Shown here: piece after piece, positions 25,633-35,165 of the stretch
How the letters are laid out: the number at the start of each line of letters is the position of its first letter
Numbering within the stretch: position 1 is the stretch's first letter
DNA from: Hymenobacter lucidus
GTDB lineage: Bacteria > Bacteroidota > Bacteroidia > Cytophagales > Hymenobacteraceae
NCBI RefSeq assembly: GCF_020447265.1
Contig: NZ_JAJADR010000002.1
Coordinates: 310,001-374,000 of the forward strand
Direction of reading: 5' to 3'
DNA length: 64,000 bases
Translations under genes and position numbers: made by a program
Notes under the pieces: generated by a model
Database searches by the model: none
What the model was told of the DNA's origin: nothing
Seen by the model: only the letters and a program-made list of their open reading frames with translations

Positions 25633-26688
25633 ATGCTGAAAAAGCTTTTCGCCCCGGCCCTGCTGTTGGCTGGCCTCGGCACCGCTGCCTGCACCCAGCA
25701 AACTCAGGACGCTCCCGCTGCCACCACCACGCCGGCCACCTACTTCCAGAGCCAGGAAACCGGCGTGCAGGACGGCGGCGTGCAGGTTATTCCCATTACC
25801 ACACCCAAGGGCAAGTTCAACGTCTGGACCAAGCGCGTCGGCAATAACCCCCGTATCAAAGTACTGCTGCTCAACGGCGGACCCGGCGCGACCCACGAGT
25901 ATTTCGAGTGCATGGAAAGCTTCCTGCCCCAGGAAGGCATCGAGTTTATCTACTACGACCAGCTCGGCTGCGGCAACTCCGACAACCCCAAGGACACCGC
26001 CATGTGGAGCCTGCCGCGCTACGTGGAGGAAGTGGAGCAGGTGCGCCAGGCCCTCAAACTCGATAAGAATAACTTCTACCTGTTGGGCCACTCCTGGGGC
26101 GGCATCCTGGCCGCCGAATACGCCTTCAAGTACCAGCAAAACCTCAAGGGCCTCATTATCTCCAACATGATGATGAGCTGCCCCGACTACGGCCGCTACG
26201 CCGACGAGGTGCTGGCCAAGCAGATGAAGCCCGAAGTGCTGGCCGAAATCCGTCAAATTGAGGCCAGGAAAGACTTCAGCAATCCGCGCTACATGCAGCT
26301 GCTCGAACCCAACTTCTACGCCCAGCACCTGTGTCGCATCGTGCCCAACCCCGAGCCCGTGACCCGCTCGATGAGCAAGATGAACTCCTCGCTCTACGTC
26401 ACCATGCAGGGCCCCAGCGAATTTGGCATCTCCGGCAAGCTCACCACCTGGGACCGGGTTGCCGACCTGTCCCAGCTCTCGGTGCCGGTCCTCAGCATCG
26501 GCGGCAAACATGATACCATGGACCCCGAGCACATGCGCATGGTGGCCCAAAAGGTGCAGCACGGCACCGCCCTCATCTGCCCCGAAGGCAGCCACATGAG
26601 CATGTACGACGACCAGCAAACCTACATGGCTGGCCTCACCAAGTTCATTCTGGCCGTAGATAAGGGCGAGAAGAAAGTGGCTTTGTAA
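25633..26688 (+). CDS. Lipoprotein alpha/beta hydrolase, proline-iminopeptidase-like
   Basis: 351 residues. It begins MLKKLFAPALLLAGLGTAAC, a lipoprotein signal (Cys at 20). The hydrolase domain shows the oxyanion motif LNGGPGATHEY, then YYDQLGCGNSD, the nucleophile elbow GHSWGG, and a late His in PEGSHMSMYDD. This is the order of proline iminopeptidases and related S33 peptidases, which cut N-terminal proline from peptides. The lipid anchor puts it in the periplasm or on the surface. The AT-rich DUF3800 gene follows abruptly 47 bp later. Confidence 0.9.
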   Translation: MLKKLFAPALLLAGLGTAACTQQTQDAPAATTTPATYFQSQETGVQDGGVQVIPITTPKGKFNVWTKRVGNNPRIKVLLLNGGPGATHEYFECMESFLPQEGIEFIYYDQLGCGNSDNPKDTAMWSLPRYVEEVEQVRQALKLDKNNFYLLGHSWGGILAAEYAFKYQQNLKGLIISNMMMSCPDYGRYADEVLAKQMKPEVLAEIRQIEARKDFSNPRYMQLLEPNFYAQHLCRIVPNPEPVTRSMSKMNSSLYVTMQGPSEFGISGKLTTWDRVADLSQLSVPVLSIGGKHDTMDPEHMRMVAQKVQHGTALICPEGSHMSMYDDQQTYMAGLTKFILAVDKGEKKVAL

Positions 26689-26735
26689 GAGATGTTTGAC
26701 AGGAGTAACTCAACACACTATAGCAGAAAGAAATC

Positions 26736-27894
26736 ATGAGTGCACAAAACGCAAACATATATGTTGATGAGTTTGGAAATACTGCACTCAACATTGACAA
26801 ACCAGGAACATTTTCACATTTCGTATATTGCTCAATCATAATAAACAGTAATGACAAGCAAAAAGCCGAGGACCTTAGAAAAAAGGTAGCAAAAGATCAT
26901 AACCTTGGCAGTGACATAAAGTCTAAAAATATTGGCGAAAAACTCTTTGACAGAAGAATCCGAATCCTGTCGCAGCTTGTTGAAAATCTAGATTTCACTA
27001 TAGATGTATTAGTAGTTGACAAATCAAAATTAGCAGAAGCACAAGGATTAAAACACAAAAGAATATTTTATAAATACTTTCAAAATTTCTTCGTCAAAAA
27101 ATACAATGACAAGTATGAATCATTTTCAATATGGGCAGACAAAGTAGGCGAGGACTTTCAGTTTGAATTACAAGCTCACATAAGAAATAACAGCATATCA
27201 CCTTCGCTCTTTCATCAAGATAGATTCTTTTTTTATATCTGACGACATTGAAAAAGAGAAGCTGATTCAGCTTGCTGATATTCTTTGTGGATCGATAGGA
27301 AAAATATTTTGCACCAGTCATACACATCCTAGAGCACAAGAAATATTTGACATTCTTCACACTAGAATGAGTGTTGACTTTTTTCCATTTCAATCTACTG
27401 AAGATGACCCCCAACTATTTAAATACAATGAACTAGATCCGCAAATATCAGAAATTACACTCCGCATAGCAAAAGAGCACCTGATTATTGCGCGGCGCAA
27501 AGACAATCCCGAAGAGGCTAGAATGCTTGAATATTTAATATTAAACCACAGAGTAAGCCCAAACAGGCTTGTCCTCACATATGACATAACTAATTACCTA
27601 TCTAATTTTTCAAACAATGCATCTGATGAAAGAACAAGAAATATAGCTAGAAGCTTAAGATATGAAGGAGTATTTGTAATAAGTCACTCTGGAAAATCGG
27701 GTTATAAACTAGCCAATTCATACTCAGATATTACACAGCAATTTGAACACTATCTAAAGTATGTCATTCCGATGCTACAAAAGATTAAAATACTTAACTC
27801 GAGTATTGCTGAACAGACATTTAATTCTATCAATATCCTTGAAAAGGATAGAGCGTTTCAAGAGTTGAGACAAATGCTTACAGGTATTAAGTAG
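26736..27894 (+). pseudogene. DUF3800-family gene interrupted by a frameshift, AT-rich, probably acquired
   Basis: Two open frames form one gene. The first (26736-27242) begins with NIYVDEFGNTAL, the DUF3800 'DE-x-G' start. The second frame takes over near 27235 and reads SDDIEKEKLIQLADILCGSIGK, the 'QLAD' motif of the same family, then continues to 27894 with a helical, possibly winged-helix tail. Loss of one base in the run of seven T at about 27228-27234 would restore a single protein of 385 residues. DUF3800 proteins have an RNase H-like fold and are often found among defence genes. GC is far below the surroundings. It could be a mutation, a sequencing error in the T run, or programmed slippage. 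Confidence 0.75.
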
Positions 27895-27944
27895 TAGTTA
27901 CAGCACACGCCCACCCCCGGCCCCACTTCCTTCCTCCAACCACA

Positions 27945-28292
27945 ATGCCCGTCCCCTACCGCACCCTCTTCTTTCTCGACAATGCCACCACCAGCATTAT
28001 CGAAGTCAAGCGCCTCGATTTGCCCGACGAGCAGTCCCCCGACGTGCTCTACCACTGGCTGCTTTTCGACAAAGCCGCCCGCACCATCACCAAGCTCGAA
28101 TTCCTTTCTATGAACTCCCTGCCCCAGGCCGAGGAGCGCGAGTTTGAGCAGGGCAGCCTGCGCTTCGACCAGCACTCGGGCGCCTACACCAGCGCCACCA
28201 CCGGCCAAACCCAGCAGCTGGCCGCCAGCCGCCACACCGCCCTCCCCGATACCCTGGCCCAAGCCACCGAAGCCTATTTGCAGAGCCTGTAG
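27945..28292 (+). CDS. Small hypothetical protein
   Basis: 115 residues, high GC like the general genome, in contrast to the AT-rich gene just before it. No signal peptide or membrane helix. The sequence reads as one beta-rich domain (TLFFLDNATTSIIEV, GSLRFDQHSGAYTSATTG) with an amphipathic C-terminal helix. I do not recognise a family. A very strong terminator follows at 28315. Confidence 0.65.
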   Translation: MPVPYRTLFFLDNATTSIIEVKRLDLPDEQSPDVLYHWLLFDKAARTITKLEFLSMNSLPQAEEREFEQGSLRFDQHSGAYTSATTGQTQQLAASRHTALPDTLAQATEAYLQSL

Positions 28293-28314
28293 CCAAGCCG
28301 CCAGCCTACCCGCT

Positions 28315-28376
28315 AGCCCCCGCGGGGCGACACCATCGGTCCAACGATTAGGTGTCGCCCCGCGGGGGCTTTTCTT
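28315..28376 (+). terminator. Strong terminator, perfect 20-bp stem
   Basis: Arms 28315-28334 and 28351-28370 are exact complements (AGCCCCCGCGGGGCGACACC), with a 16-base loop and TTTTCTT after it. It follows the 27945 gene. Confidence 0.92.
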
Positions 28377-28700
28377 GTGCTATGCTTCTATATACTACCG
28401 ATATGCCGCTCCGCTGGAGCTTATTAAGCAACCCGCAATACCCTGCAACCAATGCAAAACAGTCCGTACCTAATCCAAAACACCCTGCAAGCAACCCGCA
28501 ACACCACGCGCCCATTGCGAAACTCTACTCTGCTGAACTATTAGCCGTCGTCTGGCTCCCCCTCTCCTCTTTCATTCCGCGCATCAAGCGGCGGAGGGGG
28601 CCGGGGGGTGAGGCGCCCCACCTGCCAACACGGTTCTGCGTAACTTGCGGCCCCGTCCGCGCCGTATGCGGGCCGGTTACGCTTTGCTGCCTCCTGCCTT
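28377..28700. other. Intergenic region before rluF
   Basis: About 320 bp without a convincing gene. It holds short scattered repeats of CCCGCAA/CCCTGCAA at 28430-28510, a GC-rich stretch, and TAACTTGC at 28641-28648, which may be the -7 element of the rluF promoter; no clear -33 element is seen. Confidence 0.4.
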
Positions 28701-29819
28701 ATGCCCAGTCCCGAAACCACGCGCCTCAACAAATACATCAGTGAAAGCGGCGTCTGCTCCCGCCGCGAGGCCGACAAATACATCGAAGCGGGCACCGTGT
28801 TCGTGAATGGCAAGCGCGCCACCATCGGTACCCAGGTCAGCAGCAAGGATAAGGTCATCGTCAACGGTGCCCTCATCGAGCCCCGCGCCCCCGAAGACGC
28901 CATCTACATTGCTTTCAACAAGCCGCCGGGCATCACCAGCACCACCGAAACGAGCGTCAAGGACAACATCATCCGCTACATCAAGCACAGTGAGCGGATT
29001 TTCCCCATCGGCCGCCTCGACAAAGACTCCCAGGGCCTGATTCTGCTGACTTCCAACGGCGACATCGTCAACAAGATCCTGCGCGCCGGCAACAAGCACG
29101 AGAAGGAGTACATCGTGATGGTCGATAAGCCCATCCGGGACGAATTCATCGAGGGCATGAGCAAGGGCGTCTCCATCATGGGCATCATGACCCAGAAGTG
29201 CGAGGTGAAGAAGGAAACCAACTACATCTTCCGCATCACCCTCATTCAGGGCATGAACCGCCAGATCCGCAAGATGTGCGAGGCTTTCGGCTACGAAGTC
29301 GTGCAGCTCGAGCGGATCCGGGTTATGAACATCACCCTCAAGGGCCTGGGCGTGGGCGACTGGCGCGAGCTGACCGAAAAGGAGCTGGCCGGCATCCTGG
29401 AGATGACCAAGAATTCGTCGGGCACCAAGGAAGCCTCCCTGCCCAAGCGCCGCGCCCCGGTCGTCAAGCAGCTCGGCTGGGATGTGAAAGGGCCCCGCAC
29501 GGCCGAGCAGGAAGCTTTTGAGCAGCCCGCCCGCGCCCCGCGTGCCCCCCGCGCCGGTGGCGCCAAGCCCGCCGGTAAGTCCGCCGCCGGCAAATCGGCT
29601 TTCCCCAAAGCCAAGAGCAAGTTCAAAGCCCCCACCGACCCCGACTTCTTCGACGGTAAGCCCCTGAAGCCGACCAAGAAGCAGGCCGCCAAGGCCGCCC
29701 GGCCCAGCATAGCCGGTGGCAAGCTCCGGCCCGCCGCCAAAACCCTGAACCGCGCCCCCAAAGGCAACGCCGGCAGCCGGGGCAGCAGCCGCACCACCAG
29801 CCGGGGCGGCAAACGGTAG
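28701..29819 (+). CDS. rluF: 23S rRNA pseudouridine synthase RluF with basic C-terminal tail
   Basis: 372 residues. An S4 RNA-binding domain is at about 7-55 (RLNKYISESGVCSRREADKY). The catalytic domain has IGRLDKDSQGLILLT with the active Asp at 107, and GMNRQIRKMCEAFGYEV, both typical of RluF, which makes pseudouridine in the 23S rRNA near the peptidyl-transferase region (U2604 in E. coli). From about residue 250 there is a disordered extension rich in Lys, Ala, Pro and Arg, often seen in Bacteroidota members and likely to bind RNA. Single-gene unit. Confidence 0.93.
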   Translation: MPSPETTRLNKYISESGVCSRREADKYIEAGTVFVNGKRATIGTQVSSKDKVIVNGALIEPRAPEDAIYIAFNKPPGITSTTETSVKDNIIRYIKHSERIFPIGRLDKDSQGLILLTSNGDIVNKILRAGNKHEKEYIVMVDKPIRDEFIEGMSKGVSIMGIMTQKCEVKKETNYIFRITLIQGMNRQIRKMCEAFGYEVVQLERIRVMNITLKGLGVGDWRELTEKELAGILEMTKNSSGTKEASLPKRRAPVVKQLGWDVKGPRTAEQEAFEQPARAPRAPRAGGAKPAGKSAAGKSAFPKAKSKFKAPTDPDFFDGKPLKPTKKQAAKAARPSIAGGKLRPAAKTLNRAPKGNAGSRGSSRTTSRGGKR

Positions 29820-30129
29820 CCTTCATTCGGGCTGTTTCCCCGCAATTTAGCGCCGGGCATGGCCCCATAAATTCAGATTTTGCAGTATTCAAAAAGTCCG
29901 TTGGAGCGTTGGCCCCAATGGACTTTTTTGTTGCCATTAATCCATTTAAGTACTCCAGGACAGGTTTTCAGGAATCTTCGCCAACAAAAATTCTCCGTTT
30001 GTAAAGTCCCATATTGCCCAAATTACTACCCCGTATGCTGTTGCGGCTACCAACTATATGAGTAGGTTTGAACGGCCGCTCAGGTGAGTCAGGCCCCGTA
30101 TTCTTTCTATCCATTCTACACTTTTTGCA
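29820..30129. other. Intergenic region with terminator (29891-29929)
   Basis: After rluF a hairpin at 29891-29929 (AAAAAGTCC-x-TTGG paired with CCAA-TGGACTTTTTT, ending in T) is a likely intrinsic terminator. The rest up to 30129 is of lower GC and should hold the promoter of the next gene; I see no gene in it. Confidence 0.7.
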
Positions 30130-30576
30130 ATGAGTCAGAAACCCTCCAACGCATTTATCGGGGCCTCCTGGGTGGCCCTGCTGGCCGGTATGGTAGCCTA
30201 CAACGTGGGCCTGTGGAACGCCACGATGCAGCTGAATGAGAAGGGCTACTACTTCACGATTCTGCTCTACGGGCTGTTTGCGGCCGTGAGTCTGCAAAAG
30301 TCCGTGCGCGACCAAATCGAGGGCATCCCGGTTACCAACATCTACTACGGCCTGTGCTGGTTTGCCACCCTCTCGGCGGTGTTGCTGCTGAGCGTGGGCC
30401 TCTGGAACGCCCGCCTGGAGCTCAGCGAGAAAGGCTTCTACGCCATGGCCTTTATGCTGAGTCTGTTTGCCGCCATTGCCGTGCAGAAAAACACCCGCGA
30501 CAGTCGCCTCGTCGGCAGCGGCAACGAGCCGCCTGCCACGCCCGAACCGCCGTTTGGCAACCTCAACGAGCGGTAA
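30130..30576 (+). CDS. YiaA/YiaB family inner-membrane protein
   Basis: 148 residues made of two similar halves, each with two transmembrane helices: [19 protein letters not shown]...[24 protein letters not shown] and [19 protein letters not shown]...[24 protein letters not shown]. This internal duplication (GLWNA, KG(Y/F)Y, QK-x-x-RD) is diagnostic of the YiaA/YiaB domain. Function unknown; located in the inner membrane. A strong terminator follows. Confidence 0.93.
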   Translation: MSQKPSNAFIGASWVALLAGMVAYNVGLWNATMQLNEKGYYFTILLYGLFAAVSLQKSVRDQIEGIPVTNIYYGLCWFATLSAVLLLSVGLWNARLELSEKGFYAMAFMLSLFAAIAVQKNTRDSRLVGSGNEPPATPEPPFGNLNER

Positions 30577-30600
30577 AACCTACCCGGCTTCGTACCCACA

Positions 30601-30634
30601 AAAAAACGGCCCGCGTCACTGACGCGGGCCGTTT
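30601..30634. terminator. Two-way terminator between yiaA-like gene and TonB receptor gene
   Basis: Stem AAACGGCCCGCGTC with its complement GACGCGGGCCGTTT around ACT, with A-run on the left and T on the right, placed between two converging stops. Confidence 0.88.
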
Positions 30635-30660
30635 CTGTACAAGCCATTGGGTAGGCAGGG

Positions 30661-33471
30661 CTACTTCACGTTGACGAGCACGCCTAAGAAAGCCAGCCGG
30701 CCGATTTGCGGGCCCCCGATGATCTGGGTATTGTTGGCGTCGAACAGGTTCGAAACGCCGGCCTGCAGGGTGGTAGCCATCTTGGGCACGGTGTAGCCCA
30801 GGTAGGCATCCGTGGAGCTGTAGTCGCGGATGGTGCCCGAGGCGAAGGGCAGCTCCTGCAGGTGGCCCTGGGCCCAGCGGTAGTTCACCGAGTAGCTCAG
30901 GTTCTTGAGCACCGTACCGCCCACGTTGAAGTTGTACTTGTGCTTGGGCGTGTTGAAATACGTCCGGAAGCCAGCGGGCAGGTTGCTGCGGTCCAGCACG
31001 TTGAGCGAGTAGTTGCCGCCCACGTTAAAGGCCTTGTGCGCATAGTAAGTAATGCCAAACGTGGCACCCTGGGTCCGCACTTCCTGGTGGTTGTTGTGGG
31101 AAGCGTAGATGATGCGGGCCGGCGAGGCACTGGCGTCAGTGAAGTTGGACGGAATAGCTGCGTTTACCTGGGCCGCCGTGGGGCGGGTGCCATCCACGTT
31201 GCCCACGAAGGCCGAGCCGCCGATGAAGTCGTTGTAGCGCGAGCGGAAGTAGCTGGCGTCCACGTACACGTTGGGGATGATGGCGCCTTTGTAGCCTACT
31301 TCCACGGTGTTCACGCGCTCCAGCTTCAGCTTCTCCAGTGTCAGCTCGTAGCCGGCCAGCGAGGTGCCGGGCGTGTAGGCCTTGCCCTCGGCATTGGTGA
31401 AGCTATAGCCCTGGAAGCCGTGGAGGTTGCCCAGCAAAATAAAGGTATTCACGTCAGAGCGCAGGTACTGGTCGGTCTGGGACGGGCTGCGGAAAGCCTG
31501 CCCGTACGAGGCCCGGAAGTTGTGCTGCTTGTCGGGCCCGAAGGAATACACGGCCGAAGCCCGGGGCGAGAACGACGGGGAGAAGTTCTGGAAGAAGTCG
31601 ACGCGGCCAGCCAGAGCCAGCTTAAGATGACTGTCGAGCAGGGTCTGAGTCAGCTGCCCGTAGGCGCCGTACTCGTAGTTGCGGATGCGGCTGCCATCGG
31701 TGTCGGCAAACAGCTTGCCGCCCGAGCCCAGCCGGTATTCGCGGTAAGCGCCGCCCAGAATCAGGTCGGTGCCGGCCTCGGAGAGCTTGAAGCTGCGCTG
31801 GGCGCTGACGTCGTTCAGGAACGAGTTGAAGTTCTGCTGCGCGCCGCGGCCGGGCTGGTCGTCGTTGGAAATCTTGTCGCGCAGGGTAGCAAAGCGCGGG
31901 TCCGAGCTTTTCAGTTGGGTGGCATCGGCGGCGGCTTTGGCCGCAATTTGGGCCGCTTCCACGCTCATGTTGGCCGCCCGGGCCTGGGTGTAGGCCTGGT
32001 TGAAGACGAAGAAATACTGCTGGGTGTACTTCGTAGTGCCGCCTTCGGTGGTGGGCGAGTTCTGAATCTGGGCGCTGAGCTGGGTCAGCTCGTAGCTGCT
32101 GCCGGTGAAGTCTTCCGTTGAGTAAGCCCGGATAAAGCCCTTCGAGCTCTTCAGCTCGGCCCGGTACTGGTTGGTGCCCAACCCCTTGATGCGGAAGCGG
32201 CTCTGGTTTTGGTAGGTAGAGGTACCCACCCCGCGCTTGGCTTCCAGGGTCAGCTTCAAATCGTCCTTAATGAGGTACGACACGGCACCCTGCACGCGGT
32301 AGGATTTGGTTTTCTGGTCGGAGCCAATGAGCTCCTGCTCCGTGAAGCCGGGCATGTACACCGTTTTGCCGTACAGCTCGGGGTTTACCTTGTAGGCGGG
32401 CGTGGTTGGGGTGGCGGGACGATTCTGGAAGGGCGAGAAAACGTTGCTGATTTCGCCGTAGCTGCTCACCGCGTCATAGCCCAGCGGCGACTCAGCCGCG
32501 TTGGTGGAGAAGCTGGCAGCGGCCCGGTTGTTGGCAATCCAGTCGTTGGCTTGAAAAGCACTGGCGTTGAGCTTGATGGCAAACTTATCGCCCAGTTTTT
32601 TGGCGTAGCGGAGCTGTCCGTCGAGCAGGCTGCGCTGGCCGCCACGCAGGCGCACACTCAGCCCGTCGTAGACAAACGGGTCCTTGCTGTTGAACAGAAT
32701 CACCCCGCTTAGCGCGTTGGCCCCGTACAGGGCCGAGGCCGGGCCGTGGATCAGCTCGATGCTTTCCATGTCCAGCTCGGGAATGCCCACCAGGTTGCCC
32801 GGGCTCAGGTTCAAGCTCGGCAGGGCCGTGTCCATGTAGTCCACCAGCTGAATCACCCGCTCACTCTTGGCCGTGTTGAAGCCCCTAGTGCTGACGCTGG
32901 TAAACAGCATCGAGGCTGAATTCACGTCCACCCCCGGCAGCTGGCCCAAGGCGCTCAGCACTTCCGGCGTACTGATCCGCTCAATCTGCCGCGCGGCTAC
33001 CTTATCAACCGTTACCGGGGCGCTCAGGATACTTTCCTCCACCCGCGAGGCCGATACTACGGTTTCGTTCAGCAGCGTGGCACTGGGGGCCATTACTACG
33101 CTGAGCAGGTTGTCGGGCTTGCTGAGCTGTACCAGCTGGGTTTCGTAGCCCACGTAGGCTACTAGCAGCTCTACCGGGCCGTTGTCGAACGAGGCGTTGA
33201 GCTTGAATTTGCCGAGCTGGTCGGTGCTGGTGCCAATAAAGGTACCTTTGATGAAGATGGTGGCCCCGGGCAGCGGGTCGCCGGCTTGGGTCAGAATCAC
33301 ACCGCCAATGGTGGCTTCCACCGGGTCGGGGGCGTTAGTGGCGGGTTTGCGTTTAACGGCCGCCTTGGCTTTGGCCGTGGCGGGCGTAGTGCCGCCCCCG
33401 TTCGGGGCAGCGGCCAGCGGCGCGGCTTGCAGAAGCGTAGCGGCCAGCAGAACTGGATAAATTTGTTGCAT
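30661..33471 (-). CDS. TonB-dependent outer-membrane receptor
   Basis: 936 residues from the ATG at 33471 (signal peptide MQQIYPVLLAATLLQAAPLAAA). Order: a carboxypeptidase-regulatory-like domain (about 50-130, IGGVILTQAGDPLPGATIFIKG), a plug domain (VEESILSAPVTVDKV, DVNSASMLFTSVSTRGF, IELIHGPASALYGANALSGV), then a 22-strand beta-barrel ending in GRLAFLGVLVNVK. It imports a large ligand across the outer membrane using TonB energy. The ligand is unknown; it is divergent from bioB, so a biotin-related role is possible but unproven. TAGGTTTG at 33509-33502 on the minus strand is a good -7 match 31 bp from the start. Confidence 0.95.
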   Translation of the reverse strand: MQQIYPVLLAATLLQAAPLAAAPNGGGTTPATAKAKAAVKRKPATNAPDPVEATIGGVILTQAGDPLPGATIFIKGTFIGTSTDQLGKFKLNASFDNGPVELLVAYVGYETQLVQLSKPDNLLSVVMAPSATLLNETVVSASRVEESILSAPVTVDKVAARQIERISTPEVLSALGQLPGVDVNSASMLFTSVSTRGFNTAKSERVIQLVDYMDTALPSLNLSPGNLVGIPELDMESIELIHGPASALYGANALSGVILFNSKDPFVYDGLSVRLRGGQRSLLDGQLRYAKKLGDKFAIKLNASAFQANDWIANNRAAASFSTNAAESPLGYDAVSSYGEISNVFSPFQNRPATPTTPAYKVNPELYGKTVYMPGFTEQELIGSDQKTKSYRVQGAVSYLIKDDLKLTLEAKRGVGTSTYQNQSRFRIKGLGTNQYRAELKSSKGFIRAYSTEDFTGSSYELTQLSAQIQNSPTTEGGTTKYTQQYFFVFNQAYTQARAANMSVEAAQIAAKAAADATQLKSSDPRFATLRDKISNDDQPGRGAQQNFNSFLNDVSAQRSFKLSEAGTDLILGGAYREYRLGSGGKLFADTDGSRIRNYEYGAYGQLTQTLLDSHLKLALAGRVDFFQNFSPSFSPRASAVYSFGPDKQHNFRASYGQAFRSPSQTDQYLRSDVNTFILLGNLHGFQGYSFTNAEGKAYTPGTSLAGYELTLEKLKLERVNTVEVGYKGAIIPNVYVDASYFRSRYNDFIGGSAFVGNVDGTRPTAAQVNAAIPSNFTDASASPARIIYASHNNHQEVRTQGATFGITYYAHKAFNVGGNYSLNVLDRSNLPAGFRTYFNTPKHKYNFNVGGTVLKNLSYSVNYRWAQGHLQELPFASGTIRDYSSTDAYLGYTVPKMATTLQAGVSNLFDANNTQIIGGPQIGRLAFLGVLVNVK

Positions 33472-33806
33472 TCGGTGTGGGGTACTGTAGATCAGAAACC
33501 ACAAACCTATATCCACCGGCAGGCACGCCGCACCCATTCTGTGCGAATGGCCGGGTTTTGCTGGCTGAACGATCTTCTGCGCTGGCCCAACGACAATGCA
33601 GGCGCCGCTAGGCGGGGCCCGACAACGTGCGGCGACCCGACCAGCCACAGCTTTCCACCAGCCGATTTGCGGGCTAAGAACAGGCCCCGGGACCGGATAA
33701 TCGGCTTCTCGCGTAACTTGCGGCCGTTAGCGTAGTTTTCAAGCGGGCTGCTCCTACCTACCGCCCGCTGTTGTCCCTTTCTTTCCCCAACCGAACTCCC
33801 CGCCCC
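33472..33806. promoter_or_regulatory. Divergent control region between TonB receptor and bioB
   Basis: This 335-bp region holds the minus-strand -7 match TAGGTTTG (33509-33502) for the receptor and TAACTTGC at 33714-33721 for bioB. I could not pick out a BirA or BioR operator by eye. Confidence 0.45.
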
Positions 33807-34802
33807 ATGCTCCGTACCGACTGGACCCTTGACGAAGTAAAAGCCATTTATTATCAGCCCGTACTGGAGCTGGTAGCCCAAGCTGCCGAAGTGCACAAGC
33901 AGCACCAGGCCACCGGCGAAGTGCAGGTTTGTACCCTGCTGAGCGTGAAAACCGGCGGCTGCCCTGAAGACTGTGCTTATTGCCCCCAGGCCGCCCGCTA
34001 CCACACCGGCGTGCAGGCCCACAAGCTGCTGCCCGATGCCGAAGTAATTGCCGCCGCCCAGCGTGCCAAGGATTCGGGCTCGACCCGCTTCTGCATGGGC
34101 GCCGCCTGGCGCGAAATCCGCGACAACCGCGACTTCGACCGGGTATTGGGTATGGTAGAGCAGGTGAATGAGCTGGGCCTGGAAGTGTGCTGCACCCTGG
34201 GCATGCTCAACGAGTACCAGGCCGAGCGCCTCAAGCAGGCTGGCCTCTACGCCTACAACCACAACCTGGACACCAGCGCCGAGCACTACTCCGAAATCAT
34301 CACCACCCGCACCTACGACGACCGGCTGAATACGCTGGAGCACGTGCGCAAAGCCGGCATTTCGGTGTGCTCGGGCGGCATCATCGGCCTGGGCGAAACC
34401 GACGAGGACCGCGTGGCCATGCTGCACACGCTCTGCACCCTGCCCGCCCACCCCGAGAGCGTGCCGGTAAATGCCCTGGTACCCGTGGAAGGCACGCCCC
34501 TGGCCGAGCAGCCCCGCGTGAGCGTGTGGGAAATGCTGCGCATGATTGCCACGGCCCGCATCCTGATGCCCGGCACAATGGTACGCCTCTCGGCCGGCCG
34601 TCAGGAAATGCCCATCAGCGAGCAGGCCCTGTGCTTTCTGGCCGGTGCCAACTCCATCTTCTCCGGCGAAAAGCTGCTGACCACCCCCAACCCCGACTTC
34701 GACGCCGACCGCCAGATGTTCGACCTGCTGGGCCTCAAGCCCCGCAAAGCCTTCAAAGACGTGCCCGTAGGCGCCACCGTGCTGGGCAAGGAGCTGGTAT
34801 AG
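33807..34802 (+). CDS. bioB: Biotin synthase
   Basis: 331 residues from the ATG at 33807 ([10 protein letters not shown]); a TTG 36 bp upstream is in frame but less likely. It is a radical SAM enzyme that inserts sulfur into dethiobiotin. The CxxxCxxC cluster motif is [10 protein letters not shown], and the second-cluster and fold motifs YNHNLDTS and [10 protein letters not shown] are present. It heads the biotin cluster; a terminator follows it, so downstream genes may be partly uncoupled. Confidence 0.97.
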   Translation: MLRTDWTLDEVKAIYYQPVLELVAQAAEVHKQHQATGEVQVCTLLSVKTGGCPEDCAYCPQAARYHTGVQAHKLLPDAEVIAAAQRAKDSGSTRFCMGAAWREIRDNRDFDRVLGMVEQVNELGLEVCCTLGMLNEYQAERLKQAGLYAYNHNLDTSAEHYSEIITTRTYDDRLNTLEHVRKAGISVCSGGIIGLGETDEDRVAMLHTLCTLPAHPESVPVNALVPVEGTPLAEQPRVSVWEMLRMIATARILMPGTMVRLSAGRQEMPISEQALCFLAGANSIFSGEKLLTTPNPDFDADRQMFDLLGLKPRKAFKDVPVGATVLGKELV

Positions 34803-34821
34803 CACCGTCGTTGCCGATACC

Positions 34822-34866
34822 AGAACGTCATGCCGCGGCTCCAGCCCGGCATGACGTTCTTTTATT
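34822..34866 (+). terminator. Hairpin terminator after bioB
   Basis: Stem AGAACGTCATGCC (34822-34834) with GGCATGACGTTCT (34848-34860) followed by TTTATTT. It shares the AGAACGTCAT start with the hairpin after lysA at 46131, so both may come from one repeat family. Confidence 0.85.
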
Positions 34867-34886
34867 TCCCTTTAGTTACTCTCCCC

Positions 34887-35150
34887 ATGACGATTTCCTT
34901 CGACCTCAACCTCGACCATACCTACGCCGAATCCCTGCGGCAGCAGCACGAGCCCCTGCAGGCCCAGGAGCTGATTGGGGAGCTGGAAGACAAAATCGGC
35001 TCGGCCATCAACCTCGTGTTTCAGCGCCACGGCGTGCTACCCGCCGTCGGCGACCGGGTAGAAGTGGACTTCGAGTGGATGGTCATCAGTGCCCGCAGCT
35101 TCGGGCAGGACGGCAGCGTGTGGCTGTCGGTAAACCGCTTCGAGGTTTAA
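34887..35150 (+). CDS. Small acidic protein within the biotin cluster, unknown function
   Basis: 87 residues, acidic, no signal peptide. The middle (LEDKIGSAINLVFQRHGVLPAVGDRVEVDFEWMVIS) reads as a helix followed by strands. I do not know the family. Its stop is only 15 bp before the bioF start, so it is probably translated with bioF and may support biotin synthesis; this is context inference only. Confidence 0.7.
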   Translation: MTISFDLNLDHTYAESLRQQHEPLQAQELIGELEDKIGSAINLVFQRHGVLPAVGDRVEVDFEWMVISARSFGQDGSVWLSVNRFEV

Positions 35151-35165
35151 GCGCTGACGCCTGCT

